DNA of 12,106 nucleotides from CAYYOS01 sp964473355 (GCA_964473355.1 CAYYOS010000077.1:1-12106); one strand, 5' to 3'. Shown: positions 1-8,328, counted from the stretch's first letter. Numbers and translations: made by a program. The notes: a model not told the origin generated them from the letters alone.

Positions 1-69
1 TGAGGCTATGGGAGGCTAATGCTATAGGAAAGTTTTAAAAGTTTGATGACAATAAGCTCATCTAGAGAT
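1..69. other. Short intergenic flank at window edge
   Basis: This is the stretch downstream of yggX up to the window edge. It is AT-rich and contains GGCTA-type short repeats near its left end. I see no gene, tRNA or convincing rho-independent terminator. Confidence 0.5.
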
Positions 70-345
70 TTATTTGCTACCGGGCGGAACATAGCCCGCG
101 GCGCGCTCGGCCCCCGCGCCAAAAAAATGAGCCTCCATTTGCTCGGCTAAGTACTTACGCGCTTTTATGTCAGCTAAGTTAAGGCGGTTTTCATTCACCA
201 ACATTTTTTGGTGCTCTAGCCACGCTTTCCAGGCTTCTTTGGAAACGCTGTCGAAGATTTTCTTACCCAGCTCGCCGGGGTAAGGGGGAAAATCTAAGCC
301 CTCCGCCTCGCGCCCCAATTTAACGCAATTTACCGTTCTTGCCAT
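70..345 (-). CDS. yggX: Fe(2+)-trafficking / oxidative damage protection protein YggX
   Basis: A 91-residue cytosolic protein, the same length as Escherichia coli YggX. It matches the family along its whole length: an MARTVNC start with the conserved Cys7, then REAEGLDFPPYPGELGKKIF, KEAWKAWLEHQ, MLVNENRLNL and a C-terminal GYVPPGSK. YggX proteins are linked to iron handling and to protection of Fe-S clusters from oxidation; the exact chemistry is still unsettled. The ATG at 345 is preceded by AGGAA seven bases upstream, which supports the start. It lies 34 bases after the GGDEF/EAL gene on the same strand and is probably co-transcribed with it or read from a promoter inside it. The mutY partner common in enterobacteria is not visible here. 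Confidence 0.95.
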   Translation of the reverse strand: MARTVNCVKLGREAEGLDFPPYPGELGKKIFDSVSKEAWKAWLEHQKMLVNENRLNLADIKARKYLAEQMEAHFFGAGAERAAGYVPPGSK

Positions 346-379
346 GGCGATTTCCTAACCTTAAAAAATCAGCAGTTTA

Positions 380-2806
380 TCACGATGTGCCCGAGTATAT
401 TTTAGTATCCCAAGGGATATCAACAGCTGGGTGCTCGGCCATGGGCCGGTCCAAGTGATAACCTTGCACCATATCCACGCCGAAAGCTTTAAGCATTTCT
501 AAGGTAGCCGCATCTTCCACAAATTCCGCCACCGTTAATTTTCCTAAACCGCGAGCAACATCTAACATTGCCTTAACGAAAATCTGATTGTCGAGGTCAT
601 TTGGAAGATCGCGTATGAATAAGCCATCTATCTTCAACATGTCCGCGTTGAGATGTTTCAAATAAGCAAAGGATGCAAAGCCTGAGCCAAAATCATCCAA
701 GCACACCGCGCAGCCGGTTTGGTGTAGCGCTTCGATAAAGCGTTGAGCATCGTGTAAATCGGAAACCGCCGCGGTTTCCGTCAATTCAACAAAAAACCGT
801 CGCGCATCCACCTTGGCGTTTTGCAATTGATCCGCTATAAACTGCGGCAAACTCGGTTCATCAAAAGAACGTCCGGAAATATTCACGGCCAGCGCCGGAA
901 TGGCGGGCGACTTACTCAATACCTGGATCGCCTCGGCAATCACCCAGCGATCCAGTTCTAAAATCTTGCCGCTTTTTTCGGCAAAGGGAATAAAACTGCC
1001 AGGCAAAATAATATGTGGTTTATTATTTTCGTCCAACATCCGTACCAAAACTTCCAGATGCGCGAGCTTTCCGGTTTTAGCGAAATAAACGCCCTGAAAA
1101 TGCAAGCGCAATAAATTTTCGTCCAAAGCGCGCACGATACGCTCATTCCAAGTCAGGCGATTTGCCATTTTTTGCGAGACATCCATGTCCGCGCGATATA
1201 AACGCCAGGCGTTTTTACCGACCTCTTTGGCTTGGTACATGGCGGCGTCTGCGTGCGAAACCAATTCTTCAACATCAGCAGCGTGTTGCGGATAAAGTGC
1301 GATACCTAAACTGGTAGTTAAACGCAACACTTGGCCCTGAAAGGAAAATGGAATTTGCGCCACTGCGCGCACTATTCTTTCGGCAAGCGCCTCTGCTTCG
1401 CTTTTTGTGGCCCCCGAGAGCAGTACCGAAAATTCGTCGCCGCCAAGCCGACTGAAGATCTCATTGCGACGAATTAAGGTGCCCACTTCGCTGGCGACGC
1501 GAATTAACATGGTGTCGCCCGCGCGGTGACCAAACGTATCGTTTACATACTTAAACTCGTCCAGGTCAAAAAACAGCAAGGCGCCTTGCGCTTTGCGACG
1601 GTGAATATCGGTCATGGCCCTTTGAAGTTCGTCTTGAAAACGATGACGGTTATAAAGTCCGGTTAAGGAATCGCGTTCCGCTAAATAAATTAATCGCTCC
1701 GCGGTTTGCCGCTCGAACGTAATATCTTCGTACATCCACAGCCGCCCTATTAACGCCCCGCCATCGTCTTTTACTGGAAACGAACTTTGCATAACCACCC
1801 GCCCGTCCGCCATTAGTATTTCAAGCTTGCTGCCAGCTTCGTTGACGTCTTGCGCGCATAAAATAAACTTCGACACATGATCGGGCGCGGCCAACGCGTT
1901 TTGAGAATAATCCAAGATTCTTTGCGTGGGAATACCGGTTAAATCTTCGTCGTGTACCATCCAAATACGCCGGAAAACAGGATTTAAATAAATGACCTTG
2001 TGATTGGCGTCTTCAAATAATATGCCCAAGGTCATGGCAGACAAGAGCGAGGCGAGGCGGGCCTGTTCTTGCTGAGTTTTGGTGAGCAATTGCCGTTGCT
2101 GCAATTCCGAAAGCTTAACCTCCTGAACGTGCAAGCGCACCGCTTCAGTCATGGTATTAAATGCGCGTGTGAGCTTTCCGACTTCATCGCGGCTTTTCAC
2201 CGGCACGTTGATATTAAATTCACCACGACCGACTGCCTCGCTTGCTGCCGCCAAGAGTTGCAAGTGTCGCGTCAGCCAGAAACCCAACAGCGACAACAGT
2301 ACAACGGATAAAATAACCGCGGTCACCGCGATGACCACACTTTGTGTTAAAAGCCGCGACTGAGCTTCGATTAAAAATGCTACCGGGGTGCCGTAATAAA
2401 GATGCCCGTAAGTTCGCCCGGCGATTTGGATGGGCGTTACCGCGTCAAAAATGCCATCGCCGCGGCTGGCTTCAGCTATGGTTTTTTCGGCAACTGGCAA
2501 AGGCGCGGCAAGGTCCCAGCCTTCTGCCGCCACTACTTTTCCATCATTATCGACCAGGACTAAATATTTAATACCTTTTTTAGCTTGCGATACGCTTAAA
2601 ATTTCATGCAAAGTTCCATAGTCGCGTTGCACCAGGGGCCCCGCCAAGGCCGCGTTAAGTAAGGGCGCCATCTCTTGAATATGCAGTTCCCCTTGATCCG
2701 CCAAGAAAGAAGTAATAAGGCGCGCGCTATTTGCCACTAAGATCGATAGCATTAACACTTCAACGATAGTCATGGCTAAAATGAATTTCAGCCGCAGGGA
2801 TTTCAT
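380..2806 (-). CDS. Membrane HAMP-PAS-GGDEF-EAL cyclic-di-GMP protein
   Basis: An 808-residue inner-membrane signalling protein. Transmembrane segments lie at about 7-31 and 155-178 and enclose a periplasmic sensor region of about 120 residues. HAMP (about 178-230) follows, then a coiled-coil stretch, PAS (about 250-370), GGDEF (about 372-538) and EAL (about 555-795). The cyclase signature RLGGDEF (453-459) is intact. The usual inhibitory RxxD five residues before it reads R446-R-N-E449, so product inhibition may be weak. The EAL signature reads EVL (585-587), but the metal and catalytic positions are present: E585, N642, E674, D704-D705, K725, E761 and Q781 followed by GY. Both cyclase and phosphodiesterase activity are therefore possible; the net direction cannot be told from sequence. 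The gene starts 13 bases after the second binding-protein gene, suggesting that those periplasmic proteins feed its sensor domain. Confidence 0.93.
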   Translation of the reverse strand: MKSLRLKFILAMTIVEVLMLSILVANSARLITSFLADQGELHIQEMAPLLNAALAGPLVQRDYGTLHEILSVSQAKKGIKYLVLVDNDGKVVAAEGWDLAAPLPVAEKTIAEASRGDGIFDAVTPIQIAGRTYGHLYYGTPVAFLIEAQSRLLTQSVVIAVTAVILSVVLLSLLGFWLTRHLQLLAAASEAVGRGEFNINVPVKSRDEVGKLTRAFNTMTEAVRLHVQEVKLSELQQRQLLTKTQQEQARLASLLSAMTLGILFEDANHKVIYLNPVFRRIWMVHDEDLTGIPTQRILDYSQNALAAPDHVSKFILCAQDVNEAGSKLEILMADGRVVMQSSFPVKDDGGALIGRLWMYEDITFERQTAERLIYLAERDSLTGLYNRHRFQDELQRAMTDIHRRKAQGALLFFDLDEFKYVNDTFGHRAGDTMLIRVASEVGTLIRRNEIFSRLGGDEFSVLLSGATKSEAEALAERIVRAVAQIPFSFQGQVLRLTTSLGIALYPQHAADVEELVSHADAAMYQAKEVGKNAWRLYRADMDVSQKMANRLTWNERIVRALDENLLRLHFQGVYFAKTGKLAHLEVLVRMLDENNKPHIILPGSFIPFAEKSGKILELDRWVIAEAIQVLSKSPAIPALAVNISGRSFDEPSLPQFIADQLQNAKVDARRFFVELTETAAVSDLHDAQRFIEALHQTGCAVCLDDFGSGFASFAYLKHLNADMLKIDGLFIRDLPNDLDNQIFVKAMLDVARGLGKLTVAEFVEDAATLEMLKAFGVDMVQGYHLDRPMAEHPAVDIPWDTKIYSGTS

Positions 2807-2819
2807 TTATCGCACTCGC

Positions 2820-3674
2820 TTAAATCTCGTTGTCCAGCACATTCATTAATAATTTTGCATAAGGGTCGAGACGTTTTAACACGGGCTCGGTGACGCCAGC
2901 CAAGCCTTCGAACCCATTGCTACGCAAAAAATTTCTACCCTCGGGGGTTTGCGCAAATTGTAGCAAGATAGTTTTCAACTGCGGCGCTAAGGTTGCCGGC
3001 AGTTTAGGATTCACCACAAAAAAATGGCTCGGCAGGAGGTCTGTATGGCCTATGGTGCGAAAGCGCGAGCTTAACCCTTTAGGCAAATGACGTATGGCGA
3101 GAGACCCAATTATAGCCGCATCCACCTGGCCCTGGTCCAGCGCTACCGCTACTTCATCATGCAACGTTAGCTCTATCACTTTGACGTCGGTGCCCGGTTG
3201 CAATCCATGATCCCGCAACCATTTGCGTCCGGCAATATTGGTAACAGTATAGGGCCCGCCAAAAGCGATGGCTTTACCTCGCAGGCCGTCGGCCCCGGTA
3301 ATTTCAGAAGTTTTAGGAACTATCACCACGCCTGATAAAGGGTTGGTGTAGTACACGATGGGAATAAAGCTTGCTCTTAGTTGTGCGACACGCGCCATGT
3401 GCGGGGCGGCAATCGCAACATCATATTGGCCATGCATTAAGCGCGCAAAATAGGTCTTAATGTCGGCCGATGAATACAGCACGACCTCCCGCCCCAATTC
3501 CTTCTCCAGATAATCTCGCAAGGGTTGATAAATGGTTAGCGTTGTTTTAACGCTGACACTGGGGTGTAGGCCTACGATTAGGGGTGTATGAGGGGCAGCA
3601 TTGGCGCTTGATAAAGCCAAAAGCACGCACATTAGCGCGCTGCGTAACAGGCACTTTTTTAGGTCGTTTATCAA
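2820..3674 (-). CDS. PhnD-like periplasmic substrate-binding protein (second copy)
   Basis: A 284-residue secreted protein of the phosphate/phosphite/phosphonate-type binding-protein family. It has a Sec signal peptide (MINDLKKCLL, a hydrophobic core, likely cleavage after SSANA at about residue 26) and no lipobox, so it should be free in the periplasm. The mature part has the two-lobed binding-protein pattern: LIVGLHPSVSVKT, YQPLRDYLEKELG, HGQYDVAIAAPHMARVAQ, and a C-terminal EGRNFLRSNGF...LDPY. It is a clear paralogue of the preceding gene, sharing that C-terminal signature. The start is a TTG that overlaps the upstream stop as TTGA, indicating translational coupling; a later start at Met15 would spoil the signal peptide. 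No ABC permease or ATPase is adjacent. The real ligand is unknown. Confidence 0.9.
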   Translation of the reverse strand: MINDLKKCLLRSALMCVLLALSSANAAPHTPLIVGLHPSVSVKTTLTIYQPLRDYLEKELGREVVLYSSADIKTYFARLMHGQYDVAIAAPHMARVAQLRASFIPIVYYTNPLSGVVIVPKTSEITGADGLRGKAIAFGGPYTVTNIAGRKWLRDHGLQPGTDVKVIELTLHDEVAVALDQGQVDAAIIGSLAIRHLPKGLSSRFRTIGHTDLLPSHFFVVNPKLPATLAPQLKTILLQFAQTPEGRNFLRSNGFEGLAGVTEPVLKRLDPYAKLLMNVLDNEI

Positions 3675-4552
3675 AAACGCTCAGCTTTGTCGCGCGACAA
3701 TTCGCGCAATAAACGTTTTGTTTCGGTTTGATACGGATCCAGTAATTTCATTTCCGTTTCGCTAATTGGCAGCAAACTGTTAAAGCCATTGGCTCGTAAA
3801 AAGGTTCGGCCCTCCGCAGAGTCATAAGCAAATTGCAGCAGCGCGGCCCTTAAGGCAGCGCTATTCGCTTCAGACATTTTCGGGTGGAACGCAAAAACTA
3901 AACCACGCAAGTCGGAGATAAACGCCAAGACCTTAATGCTATTACGCAGATCGTCGGGAATTTGTTTAAGTACACCGGACGTGATAATCGCAGCGCTGGC
4001 ATCGCCACGCTTTACCGTTAACAAGGCGGTGTTATGAGACACGGTTTGAATGAGCCGAAAATCCACTTGCGGCGTCATCCCTTGCTTTTTTAACCAATCT
4101 AGGCCAGCGATGGTAACGATGGCCATGCGATCGGGAACAACCACCCACTTGCCGCGCAACTCTTGCAGGCTTTTGATTTCACTGTCTCGGGCTACCACCA
4201 AAAGCGAGGTGATATTACCGGTTCCGTTATAGCCATAGCCAAAAACGGGTAGATAACCCGCTTCCCGCTGAGCTAAACGCGCGAGGTGCGAAACCGCGAT
4301 AATAACGTCGTAATCATGGCGCAGGGTATTTTCGACAAAAGCTTTGAAGTCGGTTGCGGTGGCAAGCTCCACACGACGCCCCAATTGCTGCGCGAGTGAG
4401 GTGCGTAAAGGCTCGTAAGTGGCAATAAGTGTCTGTGCGCTCAAGTAAGGCATGATGCCAATAACGAGCGGCTTAGCCGGTGCTTGTGCGGCAAGGGGAG
4501 AAACCCAACAAAGCATGCCTGCCAATAAGCAGAGGAGTGAGGCCTTTTTCAC
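3671..4552 (-). CDS. PhnD-like periplasmic substrate-binding protein (first copy)
   Basis: About 293 residues, first gene of the binding-protein/GGDEF-EAL operon. I chose the GTG start at 4552 because GGAGG lies nine bases upstream and the protein then begins MKKASLLCLLAG, a proper signal peptide with likely cleavage after LAAQA (residue 24). An ATG at 4594 would add an Arg-rich 14-residue extension with no ribosome site. The mature protein has PhnD-like features: LVIGIMPYLSAQT, YEPLRTSLAQQLG, HDYDVIIAVSHLARLAQ, LRGKWVVVPDRMA, and EGRTFLRANGF...LDPY near the end. Family members bind phosphonates, phosphite or unrelated small molecules, so the ligand cannot be inferred. It shares a recent common ancestor with the next gene. 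The 100-base gap after argA suggests its own promoter, but I could not find a convincing one. Confidence 0.9.
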   Translation of the reverse strand: MKKASLLCLLAGMLCWVSPLAAQAPAKPLVIGIMPYLSAQTLIATYEPLRTSLAQQLGRRVELATATDFKAFVENTLRHDYDVIIAVSHLARLAQREAGYLPVFGYGYNGTGNITSLLVVARDSEIKSLQELRGKWVVVPDRMAIVTIAGLDWLKKQGMTPQVDFRLIQTVSHNTALLTVKRGDASAAIITSGVLKQIPDDLRNSIKVLAFISDLRGLVFAFHPKMSEANSAALRAALLQFAYDSAEGRTFLRANGFNSLLPISETEMKLLDPYQTETKRLLRELSRDKAERF

Positions 4553-4656
4553 GTTCAAGCGCCTCCGATAAGTTCTAGTCCGATATATTAACAATAGCAG
4601 AATATAAGCGCTTTTAGCGCATTATTGCCTGGATCTTAGGCGCGGAAGGGGCGCTG

Positions 4657-5970
4657 CTAGATGGATTTACGGAAGACTTTAGAACGGCGCTGCCAGTTAT
4701 ATAGGAGCTTTTTCTCTTCCGGCAAATGGTCGGCCGTCACTTCCGTGAAACCATGCTCGATAAACCAATGCGCGGCGTGCGTGGTCAGCACGAACAGCTT
4801 GGCAATGCCATTAGCGCGCGCGGCATTTTCAATATGCGCTAGCAGACTGGCGCCCTTGCCGTGGCTACGGTAGTCGGGATGGATAACAAAGCAAGCCAGC
4901 TCCGCCGAGGCATCGGAAAAAGGATAAAGCGCTGCGCAACCGATTAAGGCGTGGTCATGCTCTAACACCAAAAAGCGTTCGACTTCAATCTCCAGTAATT
5001 CCCGCGAGCGCCGCACCAAAATACCTTCTTTTTCTAGGGGTTCGATCAGTGCCAAAATTCCGGCGACATCATCAATGCTTGCCGGGCGCAAGTTTTCCAG
5101 TTCGGAATCACTCACCATGGTGCCGATACCATCACGCGTAAATAGTTCTAGCAGCAAAGCACCGTCCACATGCCTGCTGATTAAATGGCAACGCGTTACG
5201 CCCTCTTTCGCCGCTTGAATGGCGCAGGGCAAATACAAAGCGACATCTTCTTGTAGGCCTATTTTGCCGTTTGCAATGGTCAGCGCTTGGCTAGCGGTTA
5301 GTTCACGCAGCAGGCTGTTGTTCACATCAGCGACACCAGCGGTTTCCATTAAAAAAATTAATTTTTCGGCACCCAAGGCAATTGCGGTTTTTGTGGCGAC
5401 ATCTTCCATGGTTAAGTTAAACGCTTCCCCGGTCGGCGAATAACCCAAAGGCGAAAGCAGCACGATATCGCCATCTTTCAGGCGGCGCTGCACCCCCACC
5501 GCATCGATTTTTCGCACTTCGCCGGTGTGCAGTAAATCCACGCCTTCGCGAACACCTGCGGGCTTGGCCGTAACAAAATTACCGCTGGCTACACGAATTT
5601 CCGCATTCGCCATCGGTGAATGATCCAAGCCTAAGGAAAGGCACGCCTCAATCTCTACGCGCACTTTTCCCGCCGCTTCTTTGACGCACTCCATCGCGGC
5701 CAAGTCTGTCACCCGCAACCCGCCCACATACTTAATCTGCGCCTGTCGTTCACCCAGGCATGATTCAATTTGCGGGCGGGTGCCGTGCACCAGCACAATT
5801 TGCACCCCCACACTATTTAACAAGGCAAGGTCGTGGGCGAGCTTGGTAAACTGGCCTTCACTCACCACCTCGCCGCCAAAGGCTATTACAAACGTGCGGC
5901 CGCGAAACGCATACACATAAGGGGCCGCAGAACGAAACCATTCGACGAAAGATTGTGGCTCAAAAATCAT
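4657..5970 (-). CDS. argA: Amino-acid N-acetyltransferase (N-acetylglutamate synthase) ArgA
   Basis: Transfers the acetyl group of acetyl-CoA to L-glutamate, the first committed step of arginine synthesis; family members are commonly feedback-inhibited by arginine. From the ATG at 5970 the protein is 437 residues, close to the 443 of E. coli ArgA, and begins MIFEPQSFVEWFRSAAPYVY as the family does. The frame is open further upstream to 6075, but that part overlaps rsmE and has no family match. An amino-acid-kinase-like domain (about 1-285, with IVLVHGTRPQIE) is followed by a GNAT domain (about 295-437) containing the acetyl-CoA loop RSHGKGAS and FVLTTHAAHWFIEHGF. It begins seven bases after the rsmE stop, and a GGGGGAG motif inside the rsmE end could serve as its ribosome site, so the two genes are very likely one operon. 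Confidence 0.95.
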   Translation of the reverse strand: MIFEPQSFVEWFRSAAPYVYAFRGRTFVIAFGGEVVSEGQFTKLAHDLALLNSVGVQIVLVHGTRPQIESCLGERQAQIKYVGGLRVTDLAAMECVKEAAGKVRVEIEACLSLGLDHSPMANAEIRVASGNFVTAKPAGVREGVDLLHTGEVRKIDAVGVQRRLKDGDIVLLSPLGYSPTGEAFNLTMEDVATKTAIALGAEKLIFLMETAGVADVNNSLLRELTASQALTIANGKIGLQEDVALYLPCAIQAAKEGVTRCHLISRHVDGALLLELFTRDGIGTMVSDSELENLRPASIDDVAGILALIEPLEKEGILVRRSRELLEIEVERFLVLEHDHALIGCAALYPFSDASAELACFVIHPDYRSHGKGASLLAHIENAARANGIAKLFVLTTHAAHWFIEHGFTEVTADHLPEEKKLLYNWQRRSKVFRKSI

Positions 5971-5977
5971 AGCGTGA

Positions 5978-6706
5978 TTAACTCCCCCACAAAAGCTGCA
6001 TGCCGGCCAAAGCTGCCAGTGACGCCGTTTCCATGCGCAACACGCGCGGCCCCAACGACACGGGCGTAAAGCCATATTTAGTTATTAAGTCTACTTCATT
6101 GCTAGCATATCCGCCCTCGGGGCCCACTAACAAACTAACGGCGGCGTCCGGCCGGGGCATATCGCGCAACGCCATGGCGGCGCCGGGGTGCAAAAAAAAG
6201 CGTGTGTCATGTTCACTAACACACAGCAATGCGGCGTCGAGTGGCAGGAGCGGCCGAATTTCCGGAATGGTATTGCGCCCGCATTGCTCACAGGCAGCGA
6301 TCGCAACTTTTTGCCAATGCTGCATGCGCTCCTCGCTACGCTCGCCTTTAAAGCGGGCTACGCTACGCTCGGTAATAACGGGCTGCAGCGCAAATGCGCC
6401 AAGCTCGACTGCTTTTTGCACGATTAAATCCATTTTTTCACGACTAGAAATCGATGGCGTCAGGGTTATGTGCAAGGGTGATTCAGCGCAACCTATTTGC
6501 CATTCGAAGGTGCGCACGCGCGTTTGTTTTTTTTCAATCGCGTCGATAATTCCAGGGTACTCCCCACCCCGCCCGTTAAATAATATCACCGTATTTTGCG
6601 GCTTCAGCCGCAACACATTTTTCAAGTGGTGCGTCAGCGCTTCGCCTAATATCACAAAACCGTTGGAGGTTAATTCGCCATCATAGTAAAAACGTGGGGA
6701 GGACAT
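5978..6706 (-). CDS. rsmE: 16S rRNA m3U1498 methyltransferase RsmE
   Basis: A SPOUT-class enzyme that methylates N3 of U1498 in 16S rRNA of the 30S subunit, using S-adenosylmethionine. It is 242 residues, the usual family length. An N-terminal PUA-like part has HHLKNVLRLKPQNTVILFNG. The C-terminal trefoil-knot domain carries KMDLIVQKAVELGA (91-104), CEQCGR (139-144), GPEGGY (195-200) and the cofactor-binding knot LGPRVLRMETASLAAL (218-233). The ATG at 6706 has only a weak AAGG upstream. It is the first gene of the leftward run and sits beside a divergent promoter pair. Its last bases include the likely ribosome site of argA. Confidence 0.96.
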   Translation of the reverse strand: MSSPRFYYDGELTSNGFVILGEALTHHLKNVLRLKPQNTVILFNGRGGEYPGIIDAIEKKQTRVRTFEWQIGCAESPLHITLTPSISSREKMDLIVQKAVELGAFALQPVITERSVARFKGERSEERMQHWQKVAIAACEQCGRNTIPEIRPLLPLDAALLCVSEHDTRFFLHPGAAMALRDMPRPDAAVSLLVGPEGGYASNEVDLITKYGFTPVSLGPRVLRMETASLAALAGMQLLWGS

Positions 6707-6711
6707 AAGCC

Positions 6712-6739
6712 TTGAGTAAATTCCCTATGTTAATATAAT
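6712..6739 (+). promoter_or_regulatory. Promoter for the thioredoxin-like/IMPase pair
   Basis: A -35 element TTGAGT (6712-6717) is followed, after 16 bases, by a perfect -10 TATAAT (6734-6739). Transcription would start near 6746, about 28 bases before the ATG at 6774. It overlaps the leftward rsmE promoter, so the two may compete. Confidence 0.65.
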
Positions 6740-6754
6740 TACTCCCCTTGTAAA
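6727..6754 (-). promoter_or_regulatory. Promoter for rsmE-argA
   Basis: Read on the minus strand, a -35 element TTTACA (6754-6749) and a -10 element TAACAT (6732-6727) are separated by 16 bases. Transcription would start near 6720, just upstream of the rsmE ATG at 6706. Its -10 overlaps the spacer of the divergent rightward promoter. Confidence 0.5.
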
Positions 6755-6773
6755 AATTTGCGTGGAGTTTGGT

Positions 6774-7328
6774 ATGGTGAGTTTACAACCCCCTCTTTGT
6801 GATTTTGGCTGGCCGGCTCCGGATTTTGATTTGCCGGGCGTCGATGGCAAGCGCTACAACTTAGCCAAAGCCCGTGGAAAAAATGGCCTGCTGGTCATGT
6901 TTATCTGCAACCATTGCCCATATGTAAAAGCCGTGCGCAGCCGCATCGTGCGTGATGCGAAAGAGCTGTTAGATCACGGCATCGCTACGGTGGCGATCTC
7001 AGCAAATGATCCCGCCGATTATCCGGAAGACTCATTTGAGAATATGAAAAAAATTGCAGAGGAATTTCATTTCCCCTTTCCTTATTTATGGGATGAAAGC
7101 CAAGCCGTGGCAAAAGCCTATGGCGCGGTATGCACGCCGGATTTTTTCGGTTTTAATGCGGATTTAAAATTGCAATATCGCGGACGCCTGGATGCATCGC
7201 GCAAAGAAACCGTGGCAGACGCCCGCCGGGATTTATTTGAAGCTATGGTAGAAGTAGCTAAAACCGGCAAGGGGCCCGCGCACCAAGAGGCTTCCATGGG
7301 CTGTTCGATTAAATGGAAAGCCGCTTGA
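6774..7328 (+). CDS. Thioredoxin-fold (AhpC/TSA-like) redox protein
   Basis: A 184-residue cytosolic protein of the thioredoxin superfamily. APDFDLPGVDGKRYNL near the N-terminus is typical of peroxiredoxin/ResA-like folds. The active-site motif is C45-N-H-C48-P-Y-V, and a cis-proline region is visible in AVCTPDFFGF. No signal peptide or membrane anchor is present. Its substrate is not known; this CNHCPYV subgroup is usually annotated only as a thioredoxin family protein. I chose the ATG at 6774 because GGAG lies six bases upstream; an in-frame GTG at 6762 would place that ribosome site inside the gene. The 3' end overlaps the next gene by 16 bases, so the two are probably translated in a coupled way. 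Confidence 0.88.
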   Translation: MVSLQPPLCDFGWPAPDFDLPGVDGKRYNLAKARGKNGLLVMFICNHCPYVKAVRSRIVRDAKELLDHGIATVAISANDPADYPEDSFENMKKIAEEFHFPFPYLWDESQAVAKAYGAVCTPDFFGFNADLKLQYRGRLDASRKETVADARRDLFEAMVEVAKTGKGPAHQEASMGCSIKWKAA

Positions 7329-8131
7329 ATCCATATTTATCGGAAATAGTTAAAGCCGTAAAATTAACCGCCGAAGAGGAAATTCTACCGCGTTATCTTA
7401 AAGTCGCCCGCCAGCATAAATCCGACGGCAGCCTTTTTACGGAAGCGGACCTCGCCGCCCAAACAGCATTAGTTAGCCGCTTACGAGCAGTTGCTGATCT
7501 TCCTGTCTTGGGGGAAGAAATGACGCCGGAAGCACAATCCCAACTGTGGTTGGATGGCAGGCAGGGGTTGTGGTGCGTGGACCCGATCGACGGCACGACT
7601 AATTTTGTTAACGGTATTCCGTATTTCGCCGTGTCCGTTGCCCTGATGCATGAGGGCCGCCCCACGCTGGCGGTAATTTTTGACCCCATCACTCAAGAAT
7701 TATTTTATGCGGAACAGGGGAAAGGTGCCTATTTAAATGGTGAGCGGTTGCCCATCAAGCGGCACGTGCCCTCGTTGCGGCGCGCCATGGCGGGGATAGA
7801 ATTTAAGCGCATCGATAAAACGCTGGCCCGGCACCTCGCCGATCAAGCGCCCTATTGTTCGCAGCGTAACTTTGGTGCCAGCACACTAGACTGGTGCTAT
7901 GTCGCGGCTGGTCGTTTCGATATTTATTTGCATGGCGGCCAAAAATTATGGGATTACGCCGCGGGTTCCTTGATATTGCAAGAGGCGGGTGGTTCCATGT
8001 GCACCCTACAGCAAGATGATTTTTGGGCGGATGATGTTTGGCAACGCTCCGTAGTTGCTGCCTTAAATCCAGATTTATTTCGGCAATGGAAAACGTGGCT
8101 AGAAAATCATAAACAGCCGGAAATGCTTTAA
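7313..8131 (+). CDS. Inositol-monophosphatase-family phosphatase
   Basis: A 272-residue metal-dependent phosphatase of the IMPase/FBPase superfamily. Metal ligands are visible in GEE (67-69), DPIDGTTNFVNG (90-101) and WDYAAG (213-218), and FTEAD (42-46) matches the usual VTEAD element. Members act on inositol phosphates, histidinol phosphate, PAP or fructose bisphosphate. The sequence does not decide between these, so I give no symbol. The ATG at 7313 lies 16 bases inside the preceding gene and has no strong ribosome site of its own, which fits translational coupling. A linked role with the thioredoxin-like protein is not established. Confidence 0.9.
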   Translation: MESRLNPYLSEIVKAVKLTAEEEILPRYLKVARQHKSDGSLFTEADLAAQTALVSRLRAVADLPVLGEEMTPEAQSQLWLDGRQGLWCVDPIDGTTNFVNGIPYFAVSVALMHEGRPTLAVIFDPITQELFYAEQGKGAYLNGERLPIKRHVPSLRRAMAGIEFKRIDKTLARHLADQAPYCSQRNFGASTLDWCYVAAGRFDIYLHGGQKLWDYAAGSLILQEAGGSMCTLQQDDFWADDVWQRSVVAALNPDLFRQWKTWLENHKQPEML

Positions 8132-8328
8132 CCAAAGACCTGGGATAATAGTTTCGGGTTTCGGGTTCACCACTTCGTCATTCTCGCGACAGGTCGGGCT
8201 GACCCTTTCAAAACATTTTGTTATCACTTACGTCATTCCCGCGAAGGCGGGAATCCAGGCCTTTATACGGACAAGGGTCCCAAAGCCCAACCATAGTTGT
8301 CAATAATTTTGTATCGAACAGGAATGCT
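8132..8328. other. Intergenic spacer with repeats
   Basis: About 200 bases between the phosphatase and DUF421 genes. It holds a short tandem GTTTCGG repeat near 8151-8166, a degenerate half copy of the dispersed repeat (TTCGTCATTCTCGCGA, near 8174-8189) and the full inverted repeat listed separately. I found no clear terminator or promoter. Confidence 0.6.
8231..8260. repeat. Dispersed inverted repeat (ATTCCCGC-GAAG-GCGGGAAT)
   Basis: Perfect 8-base arms ATTCCCGC (8235-8242) and GCGGGAAT (8247-8254) flank GAAG, preceded by CGTC and followed by CCAGGC. This is the widespread CGTCATTCCCGCG repeat class found in many copies in beta- and gammaproteobacterial genomes (dRS3-like). When translated it gives the familiar spurious FPRRRES peptide, which is what the extended DUF421 frame shows. 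Confidence 0.85.

Noticed and set aside
4567..4656. Terminator or promoter between argA and the binding-protein operon
   Set aside because: The GCGC-TAAAA-GCGC hairpin is too short for a confident terminator, and no -35/-10 pair with proper spacing was found.
5971..6075. Upstream extension of argA
   Set aside because: Overlaps the end of rsmE and has no match to ArgA N-termini; the ATG at 5970 gives the family's usual start.
6000..6686. 228-codon plus-strand frame opposite rsmE
   Set aside because: It is antisense to a complete, clearly identified RsmE and shows no protein family features.
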